Below, one piece after another: positions 7,735-14,456 of a stretch of DNA of 21,339 nucleotides. How positions within the stretch are numbered: position 1 is the stretch's first letter; each line of letters begins with the position of its first letter. The DNA comes from an uncultured Gemmatimonadota bacterium. GTDB lineage: Bacteria > Gemmatimonadota > Gemmatimonadetes > Gemmatimonadales > Gemmatimonadaceae. Below the pieces are notes generated by a model. That model was given only the letters and a program-made list of their open reading frames with translations, had not been told where the DNA came from and did not search any database. The stretch is taken from NCBI GenBank assembly GCA_946480295.1, contig CAMLIT010000078.1, positions 1 through 21,339 on the forward strand. Direction: 5' to 3'. The position numbers were made by a program, and so were the translations under genes.

Positions 7735-7839
7735 TTCGCCGCACGCGGCCACGACCGTGACCACGCCGCCCGTCGTGGAGTTTTTGTGTTTGGCAAGACA
7801 TCTGTTCGGCCCATGAGTTCACCACCAGGAGGCGAAGGA

Positions 7840-10800
7840 ATGCATCGCTCATCCGCAGGCCGTTCCATGGGAATCGCGTCAATCGTGGGTTGGATGGCGG
7901 CTCTGGTGCTCGTCTGCCTGGCCGGGTTGCCGGCATCGGCGGTCGGACAGACCAGCACCGCCAGCCTGCGTGGGTACATCTTCGGACCGGGACGCACACC
8001 CATCGCCGACGCCCAGATCGAGCTCCGCGACGTGGCATCCGGGACGCGGCGCGGCAGTCGCTCGAATGCCTCCGGGTTCTACAACGTCTCGGCCGTACCG
8101 CCCTCGACGTACGCCGTGCGGATCACCCGGCTCGGCTACGCCCCGCGAACCGACACGCTGATCCTGACCGTGGGCGCGGTGGTGACGAAGGACTACACGA
8201 TGGCCCAGGCGGCGACGCAGCTCGCGACCGTGCAGGTCTCGGCGGCCCGCGCCGTCGAGGATGTGCGTTCGACCGAGGTGGGGACCGTCATCACGCCGCA
8301 GCAGATCCAGAACCTGCCGCAGGTGAACCGGAACTTCCTGAACTTCGCCGCGCTGGCTCCAGGCGTCACGCCGCGACAGGCGGGGATCGCGTCGGGCGGG
8401 GCCTCGGCGAGCAACACGAACATCTTCATCGACGGCGCGAGCTACAAGGACGACGTCCTGCCCGGCGGCGCGGTCGGCCAGGACCCGTCGATCGGCCGCA
8501 CCATCCGCGGCGTCGGCAACGTGATCGGGAATCCGTTCCCGCAGAACGCGGTGCAGGAGTTCCGCGTGATCACCCAGAACTACAAGGCCGAGTACCAGAA
8601 GGCGTCGGGTGCGGTGATCACGGCGGCCACCAAGTCCGGGACGAACGACGTGCACGGCGACCTGTTCTTCGAGGGGACCAACCAGCACGCGATGGCGATG
8701 TCGTATTGGGACCTGAAGGACATGCAGGCCGGGAACTTCACCAAGCCGCGCTATCACAAGGACCAGTTCGGGGGGAGCATCGGCGGCCCGATCATCCGCG
8801 ACAAGGCGCACTACTTCCTCTCGTACGAGGGCAACTACCAGTTCCTGGACACGCGCGTGGTCTTCCGGCCGCCGACGGGCATTCCTGCCCTGCCGGACAG
8901 CCTGCTCACGGGACAGGGGAACTACGGCGTGCCGCTGACGTCGAACCTCGGCTTCGGCAAGATCGACTACGCGATCAACGACCGGCAGTCGCTGGTGCTC
9001 ACCGCCAACATCCGGCACGACTACGACAAGCGCGACTTCGGCGGCGGGACGGCGGCGACGGCGATGGACGTGGTGAACAACAACGTCGGCAACCTGCTGC
9101 TGAAGCACACGTACGCGGGACAGGCGTACACGAACGAGGCGCAGATCGACTACCAGCGCTTCCAGTGGAAGGCGGCGCCGGTGAACCTCACCGAGCCGCA
9201 GCGGGTGTACGAGAACTGGGGCGTGACGCGGGGCGGGAACACGTCGTACCAGAACTTCATCCAGGGACGGCTGTCGCTGCGGAACGACCTCACGCGCACC
9301 GCCGCCGCGCACGTCATCAAGGGCGGCGTCAACGTCGACTTCCTCGACTACGACATCAACAAGCAGCTGAACGAGAACCCGGTCTTCCGGTACAACGCCA
9401 GCCAGCCGGGAAGCGACACCATCCCGTACTCCGCCTCGCTGCAGGTCGGCAATCCGAACCTGAAGACGCACAACTGGCAGCTCGGCCTGTACCTGCAGGA
9501 CGACTGGACGGCCACGCCGCGCCTCACGCTGTACGGCGGCCTGCGCTGGGACTACGAGAGCGACTGGCTGAACAACAGCTTCGTGACGCCGCAGTGGGTG
9601 CGCGACTCCGTGGCCGCCTTCACATCGCAGTTCCCGTTCTTCAAGCCGGCGGACTACATCAGCAACGGCCGCTCGAGCCGGCCGAACTTCTACAAGGCGA
9701 TCCAGCCGCGCGCCGGCTTCTCGTACGATGTCACCGGTCAGAATCGCACCGTGGTCTTCGGCGGCGGCGGCATCTTCTACGACCGGACGATCTACAACAT
9801 CCTGCTGGACGAGAAGTACAAGGCGCAGCGGCCGAGCTACAACTTCCAGTTCCGGCCGGCGAGCGACCAGACGCCGGCCGACTCGGCGAAGATCGTCTGG
9901 CAGGACAGCTATCTGTCGCGGGCGGGGCTGCTGCAGCTCATCAACTCGGGACAGTACAACAAGCCCGAGGTCTTCCTCGTCAACAACCACCAGAAGCCGC
10001 CCTACTCGACGCAGGCGAACCTGGGCGTGCGACAGTCGCTCGGCCAGTCGTACGAGCTGTCGGTGACCGGCACGATCCAGGACAACTACCACCAGTTCAA
10101 GTGGATGTGGGGGCACCGGGACCCGGCGACGGGCAACCTGATGTGGGGCGCGCACGGCATGGCCGACATCCTGCTCTCGACCGACGCCGGGAAGTCGCGC
10201 TATCGCGCGCTGCTCTTCTCGCTGCGCAAGCCGATGGTGGGGAACGCGCGCTGGGGTGGGGACCTGAACTGGACGCTGGCCAAGTCCGAAGCCAACACCT
10301 ACCAGGACGTCGAGGATGCCTTCGCGCTCGACGCCTCGTACACGACGCCGAGCAGCCTCTTCATGGTGCCGAGCCGCTATGACGAGCGGAATCGCGTCGT
10401 GCTGAACCTGATCGGGCGCGTGCCCTTCGGCATCCTGCTGAGCACCGTGACGACGCTCGGCTCCGGGGTTCCCTACACGCTGAGCACCGGCTGCCTGTCG
10501 CCCGACGATTTCAAGGACCCGAACGGCTTCTGCGCGAAGAGCGGCTTCCCCGAGCCCCAGCAGTTCGTCGACGACTGGAACGCGAACCCGAGCGGTCTCG
10601 GCCCGCGGTCGCAGCGGCCGGCCGGCAAGTGGTTCGGGCCGTTCGGCAAGTGGGCCTACCGGAACGTCGACCTCCGACTGGAGAAGGACGTGAACACGAC
10701 ACGGGGACAGAAGATCGGCATCATGCTCGACGTCTTCAACGTCTTCAACTTCACGAACTTCAACTACGACAACTTCGTCTACAACCTGCGCTGGGACACG

Positions 10801-10890
10801 AACCAGGGCGCGGGACCGGTCAGGGAGCGGATCCCGTTCTCGACGTATCCGGCGCGCAGCGCGCAGCTCGGCGCCCGCTACACCTTCTGA
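7840..10890 (+). CDS. TonB-dependent receptor, Oar-like, with carboxypeptidase-regulatory domain
   Basis: The protein has 1016 residues. Start ATG 7840 is chosen over the in-frame ATG at 7786 because AGGAGGCGAAGGA lies just before it. It also places a Sec signal peptide (MHRSSAGRSMGIAS, then a hydrophobic core ending ASAVGQ) at the N-terminus. Residues of about 40-125 form a carboxypeptidase-regulatory-like beta-sandwich (SLRGYIFGPGRTPIADAQIE, then GFYNVSAVPPSTYAVRI). A plug domain follows (about 140-270, including FIDGASYKDDVLPGGAVGQ and EFRVITQNYKAEYQKASGAV). The remainder is the outer-membrane beta-barrel, rich in alternating aromatic strands and ending ARYTF with a C-terminal aromatic residue. 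It imports large substrates using TonB energy. The glycosidase lipoprotein 65 bp downstream suggests a glycan substrate. Co-transcription is uncertain because a hairpin lies between them. Confidence 0.93.
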   Translation: MHRSSAGRSMGIASIVGWMAALVLVCLAGLPASAVGQTSTASLRGYIFGPGRTPIADAQIELRDVASGTRRGSRSNASGFYNVSAVPPSTYAVRITRLGYAPRTDTLILTVGAVVTKDYTMAQAATQLATVQVSAARAVEDVRSTEVGTVITPQQIQNLPQVNRNFLNFAALAPGVTPRQAGIASGGASASNTNIFIDGASYKDDVLPGGAVGQDPSIGRTIRGVGNVIGNPFPQNAVQEFRVITQNYKAEYQKASGAVITAATKSGTNDVHGDLFFEGTNQHAMAMSYWDLKDMQAGNFTKPRYHKDQFGGSIGGPIIRDKAHYFLSYEGNYQFLDTRVVFRPPTGIPALPDSLLTGQGNYGVPLTSNLGFGKIDYAINDRQSLVLTANIRHDYDKRDFGGGTAATAMDVVNNNVGNLLLKHTYAGQAYTNEAQIDYQRFQWKAAPVNLTEPQRVYENWGVTRGGNTSYQNFIQGRLSLRNDLTRTAAAHVIKGGVNVDFLDYDINKQLNENPVFRYNASQPGSDTIPYSASLQVGNPNLKTHNWQLGLYLQDDWTATPRLTLYGGLRWDYESDWLNNSFVTPQWVRDSVAAFTSQFPFFKPADYISNGRSSRPNFYKAIQPRAGFSYDVTGQNRTVVFGGGGIFYDRTIYNILLDEKYKAQRPSYNFQFRPASDQTPADSAKIVWQDSYLSRAGLLQLINSGQYNKPEVFLVNNHQKPPYSTQANLGVRQSLGQSYELSVTGTIQDNYHQFKWMWGHRDPATGNLMWGAHGMADILLSTDAGKSRYRALLFSLRKPMVGNARWGGDLNWTLAKSEANTYQDVEDAFALDASYTTPSSLFMVPSRYDERNRVVLNLIGRVPFGILLSTVTTLGSGVPYTLSTGCLSPDDFKDPNGFCAKSGFPEPQQFVDDWNANPSGLGPRSQRPAGKWFGPFGKWAYRNVDLRLEKDVNTTRGQKIGIMLDVFNVFNFTNFNYDNFVYNLRWDTNQGAGPVRERIPFSTYPARSAQLGARYTF

Positions 10891-10910
10891 CCGCGGCGAC
10901 ACCACCCCGA

Positions 10911-10932
10911 GGGCCAGGCGCGAGCCTGGCCC
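10911..10932 (+). terminator. Hairpin after the TonB receptor
   Basis: A 9-bp GC-only-like stem (10911-10919 with 10924-10932) and a GCGA tetraloop begin 20 bp after the receptor stop, followed by CTCTCGTCT. It may terminate or attenuate transcription into the glycosidase gene, whose ribosome binding site lies 10 bp further on. Confidence 0.65.
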
Positions 10933-10955
10933 CTCTCGTCTGGAGACCCTTCCCG

Positions 10956-12383
10956 ATGCGCCACTGGCTCGCGACGCTCCCGGCGGTGCTGCTCGCCGCG
11001 TCGTTATGCACCGCCGGCTGCACCCACCCGGCCACCGCGCCCACCGTCACGCCGATCCCGCCCGGCGCCCAGGCGCTCCTCGACACCGTCGAGGAACGCA
11101 GCTTCCGCTTCTTCTGGGACCGCACCGATCCGCACACCGGCCTCGTCCCCGACCGCTGGCCCACGCAGTCGTTCTCCAGCATCGCCGCCATCGGCTTCGG
11201 CCTCACCGCGTATCTCGTCGGCGTCGACCGCGGCTGGATCACCCGCACCGACGCGCGCGATCGGGTGCTCACCACGCTCCGCTATCTGTGGGGGCTGCCG
11301 CAGGGGCCGGGCACCAGCGGCATCGCCGGCTACCACGGACTGTTCTATCACTTCCTCGACATGCAGACGGGGCTGCGCTACCAGACGATCGAGCTCTCCA
11401 CGATCGACACCGCGCTGCTCATGGCCGGCGTGCTCTCCTGCCGCGAGTACTTCGACGGGAGCGATTCGTCGGAGGTCGAGATCCGCGCGCTCGCCGACTC
11501 GCTGTACACGCGCGTGGACTGGCGCTGGGCGTCGCCGCGTCCACCGGCGATCGCGATGGGGTACACGCCGGAGCACGGCTTCCTGCCTGACGACTGGCAC
11601 GGCTACAACGAGGCGATGATCATGTACGTCCTCGCCCTCGGCTCGCCGACGCACGCCATCGACTCGACGGCGTGGCAGGCGTGGACGAGCGGGTACGAGT
11701 GGGGGACGAGCAACGGCCAGGAGTTCGTGCAGTTCGGCCCCCTGTTCGGCTATCAGTACTCGCACGTGTGGATCGACTTCCGCGGCATCCAGGACGCGTA
11801 CATGCGCGCGCGCGGGATCGACTACTTCGAGAACTCGCGGCGCGCGACGTACGCGCAGCGGGCGTACGCGGCCGCGAACCCGCTCGGCTGGCGCGCGTAC
11901 TCGGATTCCATCTGGGGCCTGACGGCGTGCGACGGGCTCGGGGACACGACGCTCGTCATCGACGGGCAGAGCCGCACCTTCCACGGCTACTACGCGCGCG
12001 GACCGTACGGCGTCGTCGGATCGGGGACGGAGGACGGAACGCTCGCGCCCACCGCGGCCGTGTCGTCGATCGCCTTCGCGCCGGAGATCGTGCTGCCCGA
12101 GGTGTACGCCATGCGCCACACCTTCGGCGACGATCTCTTCTCGACGTACGGCTTCGTGGACGCGTTCAACCCGACGTTCACGGTGCAGCGCACGGGCGCG
12201 CATCCCGGACGCGACACGCCGCGCGGCTGGTTCGACGTGGACTACCTCGGCATCGACCAGGGCCCGATCGTCGCGATGATCGCGAACTACCGCACGGGGC
12301 TCGTGTGGAAGCTGATGCGGAAGGATCCGTACATCAGGCGGGGGTTGGAGCGGGCGGGGTTCACGGGGGGGTGGTTGCAGTGA
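10956..12383 (+). CDS. GH144/glucoamylase-like lipoprotein (putative beta-glucanase)
   Basis: The protein has 475 residues. Start ATG 10956 follows TGGAGA at good spacing. The signal peptide (MRHWLATLPAVLLAASLCTAGC) ends in a relaxed lipobox with Cys22. The body matches what I know of the bacterial glycoamylase family (Pfam Glycoamylase, CAZy GH144). It has an N-terminal alpha/alpha-barrel start (TVEERSFRFFWDRTDPHTGL), a central GFLPDDWHGYNEAMIMYVLA segment, and the C-terminal NPLGWRAYSDSIWGLTACDG region. DGTLAPTAAVSSIAFAPEI follows. Characterised GH144 members are endo- or exo-acting beta-1,2-glucanases, so cyclic or linear beta-1,2-glucan is the best substrate guess. It would sit on the outer membrane and feed the upstream receptor. 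Substrate and cellular surface are inferred. Confidence 0.88.
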   Translation: MRHWLATLPAVLLAASLCTAGCTHPATAPTVTPIPPGAQALLDTVEERSFRFFWDRTDPHTGLVPDRWPTQSFSSIAAIGFGLTAYLVGVDRGWITRTDARDRVLTTLRYLWGLPQGPGTSGIAGYHGLFYHFLDMQTGLRYQTIELSTIDTALLMAGVLSCREYFDGSDSSEVEIRALADSLYTRVDWRWASPRPPAIAMGYTPEHGFLPDDWHGYNEAMIMYVLALGSPTHAIDSTAWQAWTSGYEWGTSNGQEFVQFGPLFGYQYSHVWIDFRGIQDAYMRARGIDYFENSRRATYAQRAYAAANPLGWRAYSDSIWGLTACDGLGDTTLVIDGQSRTFHGYYARGPYGVVGSGTEDGTLAPTAAVSSIAFAPEIVLPEVYAMRHTFGDDLFSTYGFVDAFNPTFTVQRTGAHPGRDTPRGWFDVDYLGIDQGPIVAMIANYRTGLVWKLMRKDPYIRRGLERAGFTGGWLQ

Positions 12384-12386
12384 AGC

Positions 12387-12412
12387 GCGGGACGCGGGAC
12401 GCGGGACGCGGA
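12387..12412 (+). repeat. Tandem GCGGGAC heptamers
   Basis: Three full copies of the 7-bp unit GCGGGAC (12387-12407) plus a partial fourth start 3 bp after the glycosidase stop codon. Confidence 0.85.
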
Positions 12413-12428
12413 AGGACGTGATTGGTCG

Positions 12429-12513
12429 TTGGTTCTTCGTCGTTGACGAGCCGCTCGGGATGCTGCCAGATGCATCCCGAGCGGCTCGCCAATTACCAAC
12501 GACAAGGAACCAA
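12429..12513. repeat. Large two-tier hairpin, copy A of an intergenic repeat family
   Basis: The inner arms 12447-12463 and 12472-12488 form a perfect 17-bp stem with an 8-nt loop. The outer arms 12429-12444 and 12498-12513 pair at 14 of 16 positions, giving an 85-nt structure. The right inner arm contains GCGGCTCGCCAATTA (12481-12495). Its reverse complement occurs exactly at 21211-21225. CGTGATTGGTC (12417-12427) also recurs there at 21195-21205. It could be a REP/MITE-like element, a structured RNA or a terminator for the glycosidase gene. Confidence 0.75.
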
Positions 12514-12560
12514 GGACGCCTTTTCGCACGCCTAACGAGCGCACCACACGCCCCATCGTT

Positions 12561-12576
12561 TGTGACCTGGATCACA
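12561..12576. promoter_or_regulatory. Perfect CRP/FNR-family binding palindrome
   Basis: TGTGA (12561-12565) and TCACA (12572-12576) are separated by 6 bp, exactly the CRP consensus half-sites and spacing. The site is about 95 bp upstream of the small gene at 12671 (about 65 bp from the alternative start 12641). The intergenic position supports a real operator; the cognate regulator is not in the window. Confidence 0.6.
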
Positions 12577-12670
12577 CTCGCGCGCCCGATGTTCACGACG
12601 TCGCACGCTGCATGGGGCTGGTGGGCGCGTGGCACTACACATGGACCCCGTTTTGCGTCGCAGACTCGGC

Positions 12671-12949
12671 ATGGCGTATCGCGAGTTCATCGACTCTCAC
12701 GGGAATGTCTGGCGTGTCTGGAGCACCGTGCCGACGACGGCGATCGGGCTCGCGGGCAGCTTCTCGCGCGGGTGGCTGACCTTCGATTCGGGCGACCGGC
12801 TCCGTCGCCTCTCGCCGATTCCCAACGACTGGGAAGCGCTCCCCCGCGATCGGCTCGAGAACCTCTGCGCCGCGGCGCAGGAGGTGCCGCGGCGTACGGC
12901 CACGGGCCGCGGCGATCAGGCCGACGGCAGCGAGCAGCGCACGCCCTAA
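12671..12949 (+). CDS. Small conserved-looking protein, WRVWSTVP type
   Basis: The protein has 92 residues from ATG 12671. It begins MAYREFIDSHGNVWRVWSTV, followed by GWLTFDSGDRLRRLSPIPND, WEALPRDRLENLCAAAQEVP and a polar, Arg/Gly-rich tail. There is no signal peptide and no membrane segment. I recall small proteins with this W-R-V-W-S-T-V-P and GWLTF pattern as recurrent in Gemmatimonadota; I know no function. An in-frame ATG at 12641 adds ten residues (MDPVLRRRLG). Neither start has a clear Shine-Dalgarno, so the start is uncertain. The stop codon overlaps the stop codon of the convergent histidine kinase gene by 2 bp. The upstream CRP-type site suggests nutrient- or redox-linked control. 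Confidence 0.7.
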   Translation: MAYREFIDSHGNVWRVWSTVPTTAIGLAGSFSRGWLTFDSGDRLRRLSPIPNDWEALPRDRLENLCAAAQEVPRRTATGRGDQADGSEQRTP

Positions 12950-14181
12950 CGGCCGTCGGCCGTCGCGCGCTCCGTGCCGCTGTTCGTCGGCATCTCGCTC
13001 CGCCGATACGGGAGTGAGAACGCGAACACGGCTCCCTCGCCCGGGAACTCCGCCCACGCGTGGCCGCCGAGCGCTTCCACCGTGTCGCGCACGATGCTCA
13101 GCCCCAGCCCCGTTCCCTGCGCGTCGGTCACGTGCTCGTGCGCGCGGAAGAAGCGCTGGAAGAGCTGGCCGCGCTTCTCGGGCGGCACGCCGAGTCCGTT
13201 GTCGCGCACACGGAGGACCACCTCGCGCTGCCCGCGCTCGTTCTGCTCGATCGAGCCGCTGATCTCGACGTAGCGGAGCGGCTTCGACCGGTCGGCGTAC
13301 TTGATGGCGTTCGACAGATAGTTCGTCAGGCAGAGCTCCACCGCGGCCGCGTTCACCTCGACGTCGGGCAGGCCGCTCGCGATGCCGAGCTCGACGCCCG
13401 CGCCCTGCGCCGCCTCGCGCACCTGGCGGATCGCTTCCCGCGCCGCCTCGGGCAGGCGCACGTGCCGGTGCTGCCGCGCGTCGCGCTCGGTTCGCGAGAG
13501 GAGGAGGATGTTGTCCACCGCGTCCTGCATCGCCTGCGCATTTCGGGCGATGATCTCGAGGAAGCGCTCGCGCTCGTCGCGGGCCATGTCCGGCATCTCG
13601 CGCAGCACCTGGCTCGAGCCGAGCAGCGTGCCGATGCGGTTCTTCACCTCGTGCGACACGGCACGGTTGAAGTCGCGAAGCTGGGTCTCCCGACGGGCGA
13701 CCTGCTCGTCGGCGAGGCGCAGGAAATGGGTCGTGGTCGCCTGCTGGATGATGGAGATGGCGCGGAAGAGCCGCTGGGCGCAGACGAGGAGCTCGCTCTT
13801 CTCGCACGGCTCGGCGATCCGGTCGACCTCGTCGGCGAGGTACGAGTACAGGATGCCGCCGAGGATCTCGTACTCCTTGAGGATCTCGTAGGCGTCGAAG
13901 CCCTGGTCGTGGCGAAGGGCGCCGAGCTCCATGGCCTTGGCGACCACGGGCGTGTCGACGGACACCTCGGCGGCGGGCTCCTCCACGTAGTCGGCGATGC
14001 CGGCGATGAGCACCGGGACGTGGTCGAGGAGCTGATCGGTCGGGAAGAGTCGGTTGGGATCGAGCGAGACGCGCTCCGCGATGCGCGTCAGCCAGTGTCT
14101 GGTGAGCGCGGCGCTGGCCTCGCGAAGACGTGCGGCGAGTGCGCCCGCGAGCGGGCATTTCGTGGCGGCTTCAGGTGACAT
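12946..14181 (-). CDS. Soluble sensor histidine kinase with RsbRD_N-like input domain
   Basis: The protein has 411 residues and no transmembrane helices. The N-terminal helical domain (about residues 12-155, opening LREASAALTRHWLTRIAE) resembles the RsbRD N-terminal sensor domain of stressosome and kinase proteins. The kinase core is complete. The H-box holds His177 in SHEVKNRIG. The N-box is around Asn287 and Asn291 (NYLSNAIKYAD), the G1 box is DNGLGVP from Asp327, and the G2 box is GTGLGLSI at about 356-363. It should autophosphorylate His177 and pass phosphate to a response regulator, which is not encoded nearby, so it is an orphan kinase. The gene diverges from the ftsH-like gene across about 275 bp, which may mean shared control or a common stress theme. 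No strong ribosome binding site precedes ATG 14181. Confidence 0.92.
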   Translation of the reverse strand: MSPEAATKCPLAGALAARLREASAALTRHWLTRIAERVSLDPNRLFPTDQLLDHVPVLIAGIADYVEEPAAEVSVDTPVVAKAMELGALRHDQGFDAYEILKEYEILGGILYSYLADEVDRIAEPCEKSELLVCAQRLFRAISIIQQATTTHFLRLADEQVARRETQLRDFNRAVSHEVKNRIGTLLGSSQVLREMPDMARDERERFLEIIARNAQAMQDAVDNILLLSRTERDARQHRHVRLPEAAREAIRQVREAAQGAGVELGIASGLPDVEVNAAAVELCLTNYLSNAIKYADRSKPLRYVEISGSIEQNERGQREVVLRVRDNGLGVPPEKRGQLFQRFFRAHEHVTDAQGTGLGLSIVRDTVEALGGHAWAEFPGEGAVFAFSLPYRRSEMPTNSGTERATADGR

Positions 14182-14456
14182 GCGACCGGACTGCTGAACG
14201 GCTCAGTTCGCCGACGGTCCCGCGTGCTGGCCGACGACCGGGCACTCGCCCGACATCGTGCAGAATGCGAGCCTCGTGGCGTTGCAGCGGCGCACACGAG
14301 TCGTCTACCTTCACGAGCACGCGATCGTGGCGGAACTCCATTCCCGGCCGGTTGTATGATCCGGCTTCGCGCCCCGCGTGCCCCACCAAGCGCCGTCAGG
14401 CGTGGCCGTGCATGGCACGACCGCGGTGTGTCCTCCCGCCATCAGCAGTGCATCAC
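14182..14456. promoter_or_regulatory. Divergent promoter region between histidine kinase and FtsH-type gene
   Basis: No gene is seen on either strand, although the FtsH frame stays open to 14130. A TATGAT (14355-14360), about 100 bp upstream of the FtsH start, is the best -10 candidate. The hexamer 17 bp upstream of it (GGAACT) is not a good -35. No operator repeat was recognised. Confidence 0.35.

Noticed and set aside
5896..8038. Very long minus-strand open frame (about 980 codons from 8038 to 5096)
   Set aside because: It runs antisense to the peroxidase gene and overlaps the VWA gene in another frame. Its translation is Arg/Pro/Ala-rich, typical of shadow frames in high-G+C DNA.
7879..10905. 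Minus-strand open frame of about 1000 codons opposite the TonB receptor
   Set aside because: It mirrors the codon structure of a strongly supported receptor gene and is composed of Arg/Val/Asp-rich low-complexity sequence with no domain.
12530..12540. GCCTAAC resembling the outer core site of an integron attC
   Set aside because: No matching GTTRRRY site with the right spacing lies downstream, and no cassette-like gene or integrase is present.
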